Of a stretch of 64,000 nt of DNA, positions 1 to 14,447 are shown one piece after another. The notes under the pieces were generated by a model, which worked only from the letters and a program-made list of their open reading frames with translations, made no database searches and had not been told where the DNA came from. Made by a program: the position numbers and the translations under genes. Where the stretch lies: assembly GCF_004785795.1 (NCBI RefSeq), contig NZ_SRRO01000001.1:62001-126000 (forward strand), read 5' to 3'. The stretch is from Nocardioides eburneiflavus. Its GTDB lineage: Bacteria; Actinomycetota; Actinomycetes; Propionibacteriales; Nocardioidaceae. The first letter of the stretch is position 1; every line of letters starts with the position of its first letter.

Positions 1-135
1 GCAGCCCCGCCCGCACGCCGGGTGCTGGAGCCGTTCACCAACCCCCTCGGGTGGCTCGAGGCCAGGCGCGACGCGCGACGCCGCAAGGGCTCCTCCAGCG
101 ACGACTCGGCTAGCTCGGCCCCCACGTCGGCCTGA
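1..135 (+). CDS. 3' end of an unidentified protein gene (partial)
   Basis: A reading frame open from the first base ends at TGA 133-135 and gives the last 44 residues of a protein. The tail contains the segment NPLGWLEARRDARRRKG and then a Ser/Asp/Ala-rich end, which looks like a basic, disordered C-terminus. No domain can be recognised from so little sequence. Its last 26 bases overlap the 3' end of the convergent acyltransferase gene. The reading rests on continuous frame and codon usage only, and function is unknown. Confidence 0.45.
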   Translation, partial: AAPPARRVLEPFTNPLGWLEARRDARRRKGSSSDDSASSAPTSA

Positions 136-898
136 CCGCCGACCGCGGCACGACGTCGTAGGGTTCCGCCGCGGTCCGGGTGAGGGCGTGCCCACCGAGG
201 TGCGCGGGGTACCACGGCGCGTGCTCGCCGGGCTCGGGCACGTGGTGCGGGAGCCGCTGCAGCTCCTCGAGCTGCCGGGTGAGCACCTCGCCCAGCCGCC
301 GGGTCCACGCGGTGAGGTCCTCGCCCGGGCCGATCGTCATCGGCTCGCCGAAGGACACGTCGATCCGCCGACCCCGGGTGAGGTCGGGCCGCGGCTTCCG
401 GCCACGCTCGTCGGGCAGCCCGACCGACCAGACCCGCTGGGACCCCCAGATCGCGACCGGCACCAGGGGCGCACCTGTCTCCCGGGCCAGGCCGGCCATG
501 CCTGGCATGAGGGAGCGGACGGTGTAGGACCAGCTGATCCCGGCCTCGGGGAACCCGCAGACCGCCTCGCCCTCGCGCAGCAGGCGCCGCGCCGTGACGT
601 ACGCCCCGGCCGGCGCCTGCCGGTCGACCGGGACGTGCCGCATCCGCGTCATCGCCTGCGCCACGACCGGCACGTGCCACACGTCGTGGCGGGTCATGAA
701 ACGCAGGAAGCGGCCCGACGACCGGACCGCCCCCTGCACGAACAGGAAGTCCGGGTAGGACACGTGGGTGGCCGCGAGCAGCACCGGACCCGTCCCGGGG
801 ACGTGCTCGGCGCCGGTCCCGGTGACCGTCATGCCGAGGGTCCGCAGGCCGACCCTTCCGACCCGCACGGCAGCCCGGTAGGTCCGCTCGCGGGTCAT
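110..898 (-). CDS. 1-acyl-sn-glycerol-3-phosphate acyltransferase family protein (PlsC-like)
   Basis: The 262-residue protein belongs to the PlsC/LPLAT family, which transfers acyl chains to lysophospholipid-type acceptors at the inner membrane face. The catalytic H-x4-D motif is at residues 45-50 (HVSYPD). A variant of the acceptor-binding block, FPEAG in place of the usual FPEGT/S, is at 116-120, and the block PVAIWGSQRVW follows near 147-157. The length is normal for small actinobacterial members. The true acceptor (lysophosphatidate or another lysolipid) cannot be read from sequence. It lies 13 bases downstream of the flavoprotein gene on the same strand, so the two may be co-transcribed. 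Start is ATG at 896-898. Confidence 0.85.
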   Translation of the reverse strand: MTRERTYRAAVRVGRVGLRTLGMTVTGTGAEHVPGTGPVLLAATHVSYPDFLFVQGAVRSSGRFLRFMTRHDVWHVPVVAQAMTRMRHVPVDRQAPAGAYVTARRLLREGEAVCGFPEAGISWSYTVRSLMPGMAGLARETGAPLVPVAIWGSQRVWSVGLPDERGRKPRPDLTRGRRIDVSFGEPMTIGPGEDLTAWTRRLGEVLTRQLEELQRLPHHVPEPGEHAPWYPAHLGGHALTRTAAEPYDVVPRSAVRPTWGPS

Positions 899-911
899 GC
901 GTCCGGGCGCA

Positions 912-2147
912 TCAGGAGAACGGCGGACGGGCGTCGCGAGCCATCGACCGGCGACCGGCCCAGCGCCACACGCGCGCGGCCCGGTCGCGGTCGGCGTCGT
1001 CGACGAGGTTGCCCATCCAGCGCAGGGCGAGCGTCATCAGCCAGTCGGACCGCATGCCGGCCGGGCCGAGGGCGGAGACCACCTTCGGCTGCGTGGCGAT
1101 CCCGGCGAGCCGACGCGCGATGGAGAACGACTCGCCGTAGTGCTCGACGAGGGTGGCCCGCCAGGCCTCGCCCAGCCCGGCGCCGCCGGTGATGTGCTCG
1201 GCGACCAGGCGCCCCGTCTCCAGGCCGTAGTCGATGCCCTCGCCGTTGAGCGGGTTGACGCAGGCGGCGGCGTCACCGATCAGGGCCCAGTTGGGGCCGG
1301 CCACGTTGCTGACCGCGCCGCCCATCGGGAGCAGTGCGGACGTCGGCATGCGCAGCTCGCCCGACAGCCCGAAGTCCTGTCCGATCGTGTCGGCGTAGGT
1401 CTGCATGAGCGGCTTGATCGCGACCTCGGCGGGCCGCCTGCTGGTCGCCAGCGTGCCGGCGCCGAGGTTCACGGTGCCGTCGCCCAGGGGGAAGATCCAG
1501 CCGTAGCCCGACACCAGCTCGCCCTGCTCGTCGCGCAGCTCCAGGTGCGAGCTGATCCACGGGTCGTCGGACATCTCGGAGTCGACGTAGGCGCGCCCCG
1601 CCACGGCGTACACGGTGTCGCGGTGCCACTCGCGCCCGAGCACCTTGCCGAGCGGCGAGCGCACCCCGTCGGCGACCACGAGCCAGCGGCAGGCGATCTC
1701 GAAGGTGCCCTCGGCGCCGCGGAGCTCCACGGCCGCGACCCGCTCGCCCTCGCGGCGTACGCCGACTGCGCGGACCCCGTCGATCGCGCGGGCGCCACTC
1801 TTGATCGCCACCGTGCGCAGGTGGTCGTCGAGCTCGGTGCGCGCGACGGCCGATCCCCAGTCGGGGAGCGAGCCACCGGGCCACGGCAGCAGCAGGGTCT
1901 GGCCGAACCCGTGGGCGCGGAGGCCATGGTTGACCGTGTGGGCGCGGAGCCAGTCCTCCAGCCCAAGCTTCTTCATCTCCCCGATCGCGCGCGGCGTGAG
2001 GCCGTCGCCGCAGGTCTTGTCGCGCGGGAAGGTCGCCGCGTCGACGAGCACGACGTCGAGGCCGGCGCGGGCGGCCCAGGCCGCGGCAGCGGAGCCGGCC
2101 GGGCCGGCGCCGACGACCAGCACGTCGGTCGAGGTGGGGGTCTGCAC
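912..2147 (-). CDS. Geranylgeranyl reductase family FAD-dependent oxidoreductase
   Basis: A flavoprotein of about 411 residues with an N-terminal dinucleotide-binding motif (VVGAGPAGSAAA), the family block FPRDKTCGDGLTPRA, and the second FAD-contact motif IGDAAACVNPLNGEGIDYG near residue 290. The family saturates isoprenoid chains; the actinobacterial members include the menaquinone side-chain reductase MenJ, so reduction of menaquinone or another polyprenyl lipid is a reasonable inference. A TTG start at 2153 is also possible. I prefer GTG at 2145-2147 because a -10-like TAGGAT ends six bases upstream of it, which would make the message leaderless. The acyltransferase gene follows closely. 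Confidence 0.85.
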   Translation of the reverse strand: MQTPTSTDVLVVGAGPAGSAAAAWAARAGLDVVLVDAATFPRDKTCGDGLTPRAIGEMKKLGLEDWLRAHTVNHGLRAHGFGQTLLLPWPGGSLPDWGSAVARTELDDHLRTVAIKSGARAIDGVRAVGVRREGERVAAVELRGAEGTFEIACRWLVVADGVRSPLGKVLGREWHRDTVYAVAGRAYVDSEMSDDPWISSHLELRDEQGELVSGYGWIFPLGDGTVNLGAGTLATSRRPAEVAIKPLMQTYADTIGQDFGLSGELRMPTSALLPMGGAVSNVAGPNWALIGDAAACVNPLNGEGIDYGLETGRLVAEHITGGAGLGEAWRATLVEHYGESFSIARRLAGIATQPKVVSALGPAGMRSDWLMTLALRWMGNLVDDADRDRAARVWRWAGRRSMARDARPPFS

Positions 2148-2153
2148 GGGCAA

Positions 2154-2159
2154 ATCCTA
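2154..2159 (-). promoter_or_regulatory. Candidate -10 box for the geranylgeranyl reductase gene (leaderless message)
   Basis: On the minus strand TAGGAT is followed by TTGCCC and then GTG. A transcription start 6-7 bases after the -10 would fall on the GTG. No convincing -35 box is visible (the best is TTACGG, 19 bases upstream), so this is tentative. Confidence 0.35.
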
Positions 2160-2230
2160 GGTGGCGGCCGTAAGGGTCCCGTAATCCCGGCACCGGCCGC
2201 GGCCATGGGTCTCGCTGTCATGCTGGTTCC

Positions 2231-2815
2231 ATGAGACGTCTCGCGCTCGCCGTCGTCGCGCCGCTCGCCCTCTCGCTCGCGGCGTGCGGCGGGGAGGCGA
2301 CCACCGCCGACGCCCCGGGCTCGACCAGCGCGCCCGACTCCCCCAGCGAGTCCCCCGGCGACACCCCCAGCGACTCAGCGGCGACCGACGGCGCCGAGCA
2401 ACCCGACGCGGCCGTTCCCGCGCTGCTGGACTTCACCTCCACGACGGTCGCGGGAGAGGACTTCGACGGCGCCTCCCTCGCGGGCAGGCCGGTCGTGCTG
2501 TGGTTCTGGGCGCCGTGGTGCCCGACCTGCCGCGGTCAGGTGCCGCAGGTCGAGGACCTCGCCGGCACCTACGGCGACGAGGTCTCGGTGGTCGGCATCG
2601 GCTCGCTCGACAGCGCCGAGGCCATCGCCGACTTCGCACGCGACGTGGAGGGGATCACCCACCTCGAGGACACCGACGGCGTGCTGTGGCAGCGTTTCGG
2701 GGTCACCGAGCAGTCCTCGTTCGTGGTGCTCGGCGCTGACGGCGAGGTCGCGTTCGAGGCCGGGTACGGCGGCGAGGACGACCTCGCGGCCGAGGTCGAG
2801 GCCGTGCTCGGCTGA
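2231..2815 (+). CDS. TlpA/ResA-like thioredoxin-fold lipoprotein
   Basis: The 194-residue protein has a lipoprotein signal peptide with lipobox LAAC (Cys19), then an acidic, Ser/Pro-rich linker to about residue 60. The thioredoxin fold follows, with the active-site motif WCPTC (Cys97, Cys100) in the context FWAPWCPTC. Such proteins reduce or oxidise thiols on the outer face of the membrane, often apocytochrome c or other exported substrates. The ccdA-like gene begins two bases after its stop, so the pair forms an electron-delivery unit: CcdA moves reducing equivalents across the membrane and the lipoprotein passes them on. No cytochrome c maturation genes are present nearby, so the substrate is unknown. 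Confidence 0.88.
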   Translation: MRRLALAVVAPLALSLAACGGEATTADAPGSTSAPDSPSESPGDTPSDSAATDGAEQPDAAVPALLDFTSTTVAGEDFDGASLAGRPVVLWFWAPWCPTCRGQVPQVEDLAGTYGDEVSVVGIGSLDSAEAIADFARDVEGITHLEDTDGVLWQRFGVTEQSSFVVLGADGEVAFEAGYGGEDDLAAEVEAVLG

Positions 2816-2817
2816 TC

Positions 2818-3585
2818 GTGGGCGACACACTGGCCCTCGCCGTCGCGGCAGGGATGCTGGCGGCGGTCAACCCGTGTGGCTTCGCGCTGCTCCCGGCCTA
2901 CCTCTCGGTGCTGGTGCTCGGCGACGACGCCCCGGGTCCGCTGCGGTCGGTCGGGCGGGCGCTCTGGCTCACCGCCTGGATGACCGTCGGCTTCGTGGCC
3001 GTCTTCGGGGTCTTCGGCCTGGTGGTGTCGCCGGTCGCCGCCCAGGCCCAGCAGTACCTGCCGTGGTTCACCACGGTCTTCGGCGCCGTGGTCGCGCTGG
3101 CGGGATTGTGGCTCCTGGCGGGACGCGAGCTGCCTCGCCCGCAGCTCGGGCGCGGGGGCGGCCGGCCGGTCACCCGCCGCGTGCCGGCGATGGTCGGGTT
3201 CGGCATGTCGTACGCCGCCGCCAGCCTGACCTGCTCGATCGCGCCGTTCCTCGCGATCGTGGTGACCAGCTTCCGCACCGGCTCGCCCGCCGAGGGGGTG
3301 GGCCTGTTCGTCGCCTACAGCGTGGGCATGGGCCTGCTCGTCGGGGTGGCGGCCGTGGCCGTGGCGCTGGCCCGCCGCGGGCTCGTCACCGGGCTGCGAC
3401 GCACCGGCCGGTGGATCCCGCGTGCCTCGGGGCTGCTGCTCGTCGTCGTGGGCGCCTACGTCGCCTGGTACGGCGCGTGGGAGCTGCGGGTCCTCGGGGG
3501 CGCCGAGGCCGACGACCCCGTCATCGAGCTGGCCGCCCGGGTCCAGCGCACGCTCGCGGGGTGGGTGCGGGCGCTCGCGCCGTAG
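2818..3585 (+). CDS. CcdA/DsbD-type membrane thiol-electron transporter
   Basis: A hydrophobic protein of 255 residues with about six membrane segments. It carries the family signature AAVNPCGFALLPAYL (Cys20) and a second conserved cysteine in ASLTCSIAPF (Cys139), the redox pair that carries electrons from cytoplasmic thioredoxin to an external partner. The start is GTG at 2818-2820, two bases past the tlpA-like stop, so the genes are surely translated as one operon. It faces rpoC, with a hairpin and repeat copies in between. Confidence 0.88.
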   Translation: MGDTLALAVAAGMLAAVNPCGFALLPAYLSVLVLGDDAPGPLRSVGRALWLTAWMTVGFVAVFGVFGLVVSPVAAQAQQYLPWFTTVFGAVVALAGLWLLAGRELPRPQLGRGGGRPVTRRVPAMVGFGMSYAAASLTCSIAPFLAIVVTSFRTGSPAEGVGLFVAYSVGMGLLVGVAAVAVALARRGLVTGLRRTGRWIPRASGLLLVVVGAYVAWYGAWELRVLGGAEADDPVIELAARVQRTLAGWVRALAP

Positions 3586-3592
3586 GCGACCC

Positions 3593-3661
3593 GGTGGTCG
3601 AGGACGGCGCCCTGGCCACCCCGCTGGTCGAGGAAGACGCCTTGGCGCCTGTCACGAGACC
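3593..3661 (+). repeat. Intergenic GGTGGTCGAGGA...CACGAGACC repeat, copy A
   Basis: The segment begins GGTGGTCGAGGACGGCGCC, contains a second GCTGGTCGAGGAA inside, and ends in CACGAGACC. A related segment in opposite orientation lies at 3734-3791, and a related one lies inside the J-domain gene at about 12100-12161. It appears to be a short dispersed palindromic element with no coding capacity. Confidence 0.5.
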
Positions 3662-3677
3662 CCGATCCACAATGAGC

Positions 3678-3713
3678 CGAGCCCCGGCCTCTCGTTGGAG
3701 AGACCGGGGCTCG
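3678..3713. terminator. Bidirectional hairpin between ccdA-like gene and rpoC
   Basis: CGAGCCCCGG (3678-3687) pairs with CCGGGGCTCG (3704-3713), with an inner stem TCTC/GAGA and loop GTTG. It is placed to stop transcription of the tlpA-ccdA unit and, from the other side, of rpoBC. There is no long T-run, as is usual in very GC-rich genomes. Confidence 0.75.
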
Positions 3714-3733
3714 GGCTGCTTCGACATGGATCT

Positions 3734-3791
3734 GGTTTCGAGACGCCTCACTCGTCCGGACTGCGTCCGTCCGAGTCGAGGCTCCTCAACC
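3734..3791 (-). repeat. Intergenic repeat, copy B (inverted relative to copy A)
   Basis: On the plus strand it starts GGTTTCGAGACGCC and ends GGCTCCTCAACC. Read on the minus strand it has the same end pattern as copy A (GGTTGAGGA... to ...CGAAACC). The two copies flank the hairpin at 3678-3713. Confidence 0.4.
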
Positions 3792-3792
3792 T

Positions 3793-3820
3793 GGTTCCTT
3801 GCACCAGAACTTCGCTTCGC

Positions 3821-3838
<18 letters not shown>
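3793..3838 (-). terminator. Hairpin overlapping the rpoC stop codon
   Basis: GGTTCCT (3793-3799) pairs with AGGAACC (3832-3838), and ACCAGAAC (3803-3810) pairs with GTTCTGGT (3824-3831). The rpoC stop codon (3821-3823) lies in the loop side, so the 3' end of the coding sequence is part of the stem. Probably a terminator or 3'-end stabiliser of the rpoBC message. Confidence 0.6.
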
Positions 3839-7666
<3,828 letters not shown>

Positions 7667-7720
7667 GATGGCTGCTGTCCTTCGTTAGTACGTGGAAAGA
7701 GTTGAGCTGGGACTGAGGGC

Positions 7721-7749
7721 GGTACGCCGGCCGGTCGGGCCGGCGTACC
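7721..7749 (-). terminator. Hairpin in the rpoB-rpoC intergenic region
   Basis: GGTACGCCGGCC (7721-7732) pairs perfectly with GGCCGGCGTACC (7738-7749) across a five-base loop. It lies just after the rpoB stop codon and before rpoC. As both genes must be expressed together it is more likely an attenuator or RNA-processing signal than a full terminator. Confidence 0.6.
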
Positions 7750-7755
7750 GGTGGC

Positions 7756-11337
<3,582 letters not shown>

Positions 11338-11437
11338 GAGGTGTCCTCACAAATGATCCAAGTGATCTCGGCGCCGGCCGACCACCGCAACAGCCGTCCG
11401 GAGGGCGTCGGGCATCTGAGGGCAGGCGCAAGGAGCA

Positions 11438-11466
11438 ACACTAGCGCACTTCGGGACACGCCTCAA
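11438..11466 (-). promoter_or_regulatory. Candidate rpoB promoter P1
   Basis: On the minus strand a -35 TTGAGG (11461-11466) and a -10 TAGTGT (11438-11443) are separated by 17 bases. This is a good match to a housekeeping-sigma promoter of high-GC Gram-positives and lies about 100 bases upstream of the rpoB start. Confidence 0.6.
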
Positions 11467-11528
11467 ACGCGGGGTCGCTGTTTCTTCTGACTGGGGCCAG
11501 GAGGTCCGGTTGCCACGCGTTGGCGTCG

Positions 11529-11557
11529 ACTATGAACGCCGAAACTGCCCGGGTCAA
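11529..11557 (-). promoter_or_regulatory. Candidate rpoB promoter P2
   Basis: On the minus strand a -35 TTGACC (11552-11557) and a -10 CATAGT (11529-11534) are separated by 17 bases, upstream of P1 and just after the stop of the Mce-associated J-domain gene. Two tandem promoters would free rpoBC from the mce operon upstream. Confidence 0.55.
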
Positions 11558-11594
11558 GCAGAACGCGCCGATCCGCGCGTGCCGACCGACCCGC

Positions 11595-12386
11595 TCACCC
11601 CTGGACGGGTGAGGTCGTCAGGTCGTCGACGAGCCACTCACCGTCCACGAGCTGCATCGCCACGGTCACCTGGTCCTTGTAGACCACGGGCTCGGCGTTG
11701 AGCTTGTTGGTCGTCGGCCGGTCGACGAAGACGAGCACCTGGACGCGGTCGGCAGCGGCGCGCACGATGCCGGAGGCGATCACGTCGGCGGTGACCCTGG
11801 TCCGGGTCTGGGGCGCGTTGTCCTCGAGGACGGTGAAGAGCTTGTCGTACTCCTCGCGGTAGCCGCCGGTCATCAGTGCCTGCGCGGCCCGCTGGTCGGC
11901 CTCGAGCGTCTCGTAGTCGTAGGACAGGACGGGTACGACCGCGCGCTCCGCCGCGACCTGGGCCTCGCGGGCCGCGGAGTCGTCGCCCTCGTCGCCGGAG
12001 GTCCACGTCCACGCAGTCGCGGCCACGAGGCCGGCGGCCAGCACGCCGAGACCGGCGAGCAGCCACGCGGGGACGTCGCCGGCGGCCCGCCCACTGGTCG
12101 AGGCCGCCTTGCTGGTCGAGGAACGGCGGAGCGCCGACCTGAGGAGGCCGCCTTCCTCGACGAGCGAGGGGCTCGGGTCGTCGGCGACCTCCGCGTCCAG
12201 CCCGGCGTCGTACGCGTCTCGCGCGGGCGGGTCGAGGAGCACCTTGGCGGCCCTGTTGAGGGCGTCGAAGCGGCGGTCGCCGGGCTCGAGGTCGGCGATC
12301 TGCGCCTTCCAGGCCGCCCTGATCTCGTCGGTGGACGCGTCGCGCGACACGTCGAGGAGGTCGTACCAGGTGGGTGCGTCGCTCAC
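11595..12386 (-). CDS. Mce-associated membrane protein with degenerate N-terminal J-domain
   Basis: The 263-residue protein has three parts. Residues 7-62 resemble a DnaJ J-domain (WYDLLDVSRDASTDEIRAAW ... LLDPPARDAYD), but the HPD tripeptide that stimulates Hsp70 is absent (LEPGD in its place). Residues about 75-96 are a Ser/Arg-rich stretch encoded by a repeat-like insertion. A membrane helix at about 105-126 precedes an extracytoplasmic domain of the Mce-associated (Mas) type ending in DGEWLVDDLTTSPV. It overlaps the preceding Mas gene by four bases and ends the mce operon. A role in assembling or stabilising the Mce transporter is inferred from this position. Confidence 0.72.
   Translation of the reverse strand: MSDAPTWYDLLDVSRDASTDEIRAAWKAQIADLEPGDRRFDALNRAAKVLLDPPARDAYDAGLDAEVADDPSPSLVEEGGLLRSALRRSSTSKAASTSGRAAGDVPAWLLAGLGVLAAGLVAATAWTWTSGDEGDDSAAREAQVAAERAVVPVLSYDYETLEADQRAAQALMTGGYREEYDKLFTVLEDNAPQTRTRVTADVIASGIVRAAADRVQVLVFVDRPTTNKLNAEPVVYKDQVTVAMQLVDGEWLVDDLTTSPVQG
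12100..12161. repeat. Repeat-like insertion inside a coding sequence
   Basis: The direct repeat GAGGCCGCCTT occurs at 12100-12110 and 12144-12154, and the inverted arms GTCGAGGAA (12115-12123) and TTCCTCGAC (12153-12161) lie within it. CTGGTCGAGGAA-type sequence also occurs in the intergenic repeat at 3593-3661. It encodes the low-complexity linker (about residues 75-96) between the J-like and membrane segments. Confidence 0.5.
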
Positions 12387-13069
12387 GGGGTGCTCCCCTC
12401 GGTGGTGCCGGTGCCCGTCGCCGGGTCACCGGACTCCTGCGGGGCGCTGACGGGGGTGAAGTCGTCGACGAGCCACTCACCCTCGATCCGCACGAGGTCG
12501 ACGGTGAAGCGGAAGGGCAGCGGCTCCTGGTCGACGGTGCGGGCCTTGTCGCCGGCGCCCTGGGTGTAGCTGTCGGTGAACGCGCCGGCCACCAGGACGC
12601 GAGCGGAGTCGTCGTCGACCGACGACACCGCGGTGGCGAACACCTCCGCGCTGCGGGTGATGCCGCCCTGGGCGACCAGCTGCTCGGCCGTGGCGACCTC
12701 CTTGTCGAAGTCGGCCGCGAACTTGGGGGTGATGACCTCCCGGACCTGCTCGCGGTAGGCGGGCATCTGGCCGGAGTCGTCGAGCATGTCAGGGCTGTAG
12801 GTGCCGAGGCGCTTGACGAACTGGTCGGTCAGGCTCATCGCCTGCTCGCGCTCACGGGGCAGGTCGAGCCCGCCGGACGCGGACGACCGGCCGCCGGCGG
12901 CCATCCAGACCAGCAGCACGATGCACGTGACGACCACCCCGGCGAGGAGCCCCGCCAGCAGTCGTCGCAGGCGGGTTCGGCGCGACCCGTCGGGGGCGTC
13001 CGGCGGTGCGGACTCCTCGGACTCCTGGGCCTGGTCGTCGCCGACGGACGTGTCGGTCAGCACGGGCAT
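12383..13069 (-). CDS. Mce-associated membrane protein (Mas)
   Basis: A 228-residue protein with an acidic cytoplasmic N-terminus, an Arg-rich stop (RRTRLRRL), one membrane helix at about 37-58, and an extracytoplasmic domain of the Mce-associated family ending in EGEWLVDDFTPVS. That ending is nearly the same as in the next gene, so the two are paralogues. ATG at 13067-13069 is chosen because GGGAGGGAA lies just upstream; an in-frame start at 13126 lacks this. It overlaps the downstream J-domain gene by ATGA and follows mceF by 64 bases. Confidence 0.8.
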   Translation of the reverse strand: MPVLTDTSVGDDQAQESEESAPPDAPDGSRRTRLRRLLAGLLAGVVVTCIVLLVWMAAGGRSSASGGLDLPREREQAMSLTDQFVKRLGTYSPDMLDDSGQMPAYREQVREVITPKFAADFDKEVATAEQLVAQGGITRSAEVFATAVSSVDDDSARVLVAGAFTDSYTQGAGDKARTVDQEPLPFRFTVDLVRIEGEWLVDDFTPVSAPQESGDPATGTGTTEGSTP

Positions 13070-13133
13070 GGTGTTCCCTCCCTCGAGAACGTCGGGGCCA
13101 CCCTCCCGGGGCCCGGTCTGTCTCACTGCTGGT

Positions 13134-14447
13134 CTAACGAGTCTCCCCGGCCGGGGTCACGCCCCTGGCCAGCAGCGGCTCGAGGTAGAGCCACTTCCAC
13201 GAGTCGCGGCCCAAGGTCCCCGGCGCGGTGGCCCGTGCCCCGAGGAGCCGCCGGATCTCGGCCGGGTCGGAGGTCACGGCTCCCGACTCCGGGTCGTACG
13301 CGAAGTCGGCCGTCCCCCACCCGGTCGCCGCGCGCGGGGCCTGGATGTTCTGCGCGCCGCGGGCGTTGGACTTCGAGGCGGGCTCGGTGCAGCGGGCGTC
13401 CTCGTTCATCGGGGCGTTGCTGCCGTCGAGCGGCGAGCGCCGGTCGGTGCCCTCGTAGCCGCCGAGGCACACGTGCGGCTCGGACGTCATCACCATGCCG
13501 AAGTGGGCGTCGTACAGGCCCGTGCCCGGCGACTTCGACACGACGGTGAAGCCGCCCTCGACGACGTAGGGATAGAGCACGAGCAGCTGCTCGATGCCGT
13601 CGATGTGCTTCACCACCACCTCGCCGGTGGTCACGAGGTTGTTGATCAGGTCGCCGAGCTCGACCTCGTTGTCCTCGAGGAAGACGCGCAGCTCGTTGGC
13701 GCCGAGCGAGCCGTCCTCGATCAGGCGGCGCAGGTCCTTGTCGTTGTCGGCCACGGTCGTGGTGAACAGCGACAGGTCGCGGGCGAACCGGCGGAACGCT
13801 CGCTCGGAGTCGATCTGGCCGTTGAGCACGGTGTTGCTGTCGCGGATCAGGTCCACGGTGACGTCGAAGTTCTGCTCGGCGGCGGTGATGAAGTCGTCGC
13901 TGCTGTCGAGGATCGTCTGGAGGTCCTCGCCCGCCCCGGAGAAGGCCAGCCCGAACTCGGAGGTGACGGTGCGGAGGTCGTCCTCGTCGACGCTGCGGAC
14001 CGTCTCGTCGAGGTGGGTCAGCAGGGTGTCGGTGGCGATCGGCGTGGTCGTCAGCTCCCGGGCGATCTCGGAGCCGTCCTCGAGGTAGGGGCCGCGGTCG
14101 CTCTGCGGCTGGAGCTCGACGTACTGCTCGCCGACGGCGGAGCGGTTGCCGACGAGCGCGTGGGCGTCGGCCGGGATGTCGTCGTGCTCGTCGTCGATGT
14201 CGAGGACCAGGTCCACGCCGTCGTCGGTCAGCACCAGCTCGCGGACCTCGCCGACGCGTACGCCGCGGTAGGAGACGAGCGCGCCGGCGAACGCCCCGCC
14301 GGAGTCGGCGAAGTGGGCCGTGACGGTGTAGCTCTGGTCCGTCAGGAGACGGTCCAGCCGTGCGTAGCGGGCACCCACGAAGCTGACGCCCACCAGCGTG
14401 ATGATGGCGAAGACGAGCAGCTGGAGCTTGGTCCGACGGGTGATCAT
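13134..14447 (-). CDS. mceF: Mce family protein, MceF position
   Basis: The 437-residue protein has an N-terminal membrane anchor (about 10-28) and an MlaD/Mce domain (about 38-115: VTAHFADSGGAFAGALVSYR and GVRVGEVRELVL), followed by a long helical region rich in Asp/Leu. Six such proteins form the hexameric tunnel of Mce importers, which carry lipids or sterols from the cell envelope to the YrbE permease. It is the last of six mce genes and overlaps mceE by ATGA. Confidence 0.9.
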   Translation of the reverse strand: MITRRTKLQLLVFAIITLVGVSFVGARYARLDRLLTDQSYTVTAHFADSGGAFAGALVSYRGVRVGEVRELVLTDDGVDLVLDIDDEHDDIPADAHALVGNRSAVGEQYVELQPQSDRGPYLEDGSEIARELTTTPIATDTLLTHLDETVRSVDEDDLRTVTSEFGLAFSGAGEDLQTILDSSDDFITAAEQNFDVTVDLIRDSNTVLNGQIDSERAFRRFARDLSLFTTTVADNDKDLRRLIEDGSLGANELRVFLEDNEVELGDLINNLVTTGEVVVKHIDGIEQLLVLYPYVVEGGFTVVSKSPGTGLYDAHFGMVMTSEPHVCLGGYEGTDRRSPLDGSNAPMNEDARCTEPASKSNARGAQNIQAPRAATGWGTADFAYDPESGAVTSDPAEIRRLLGARATAPGTLGRDSWKWLYLEPLLARGVTPAGETR

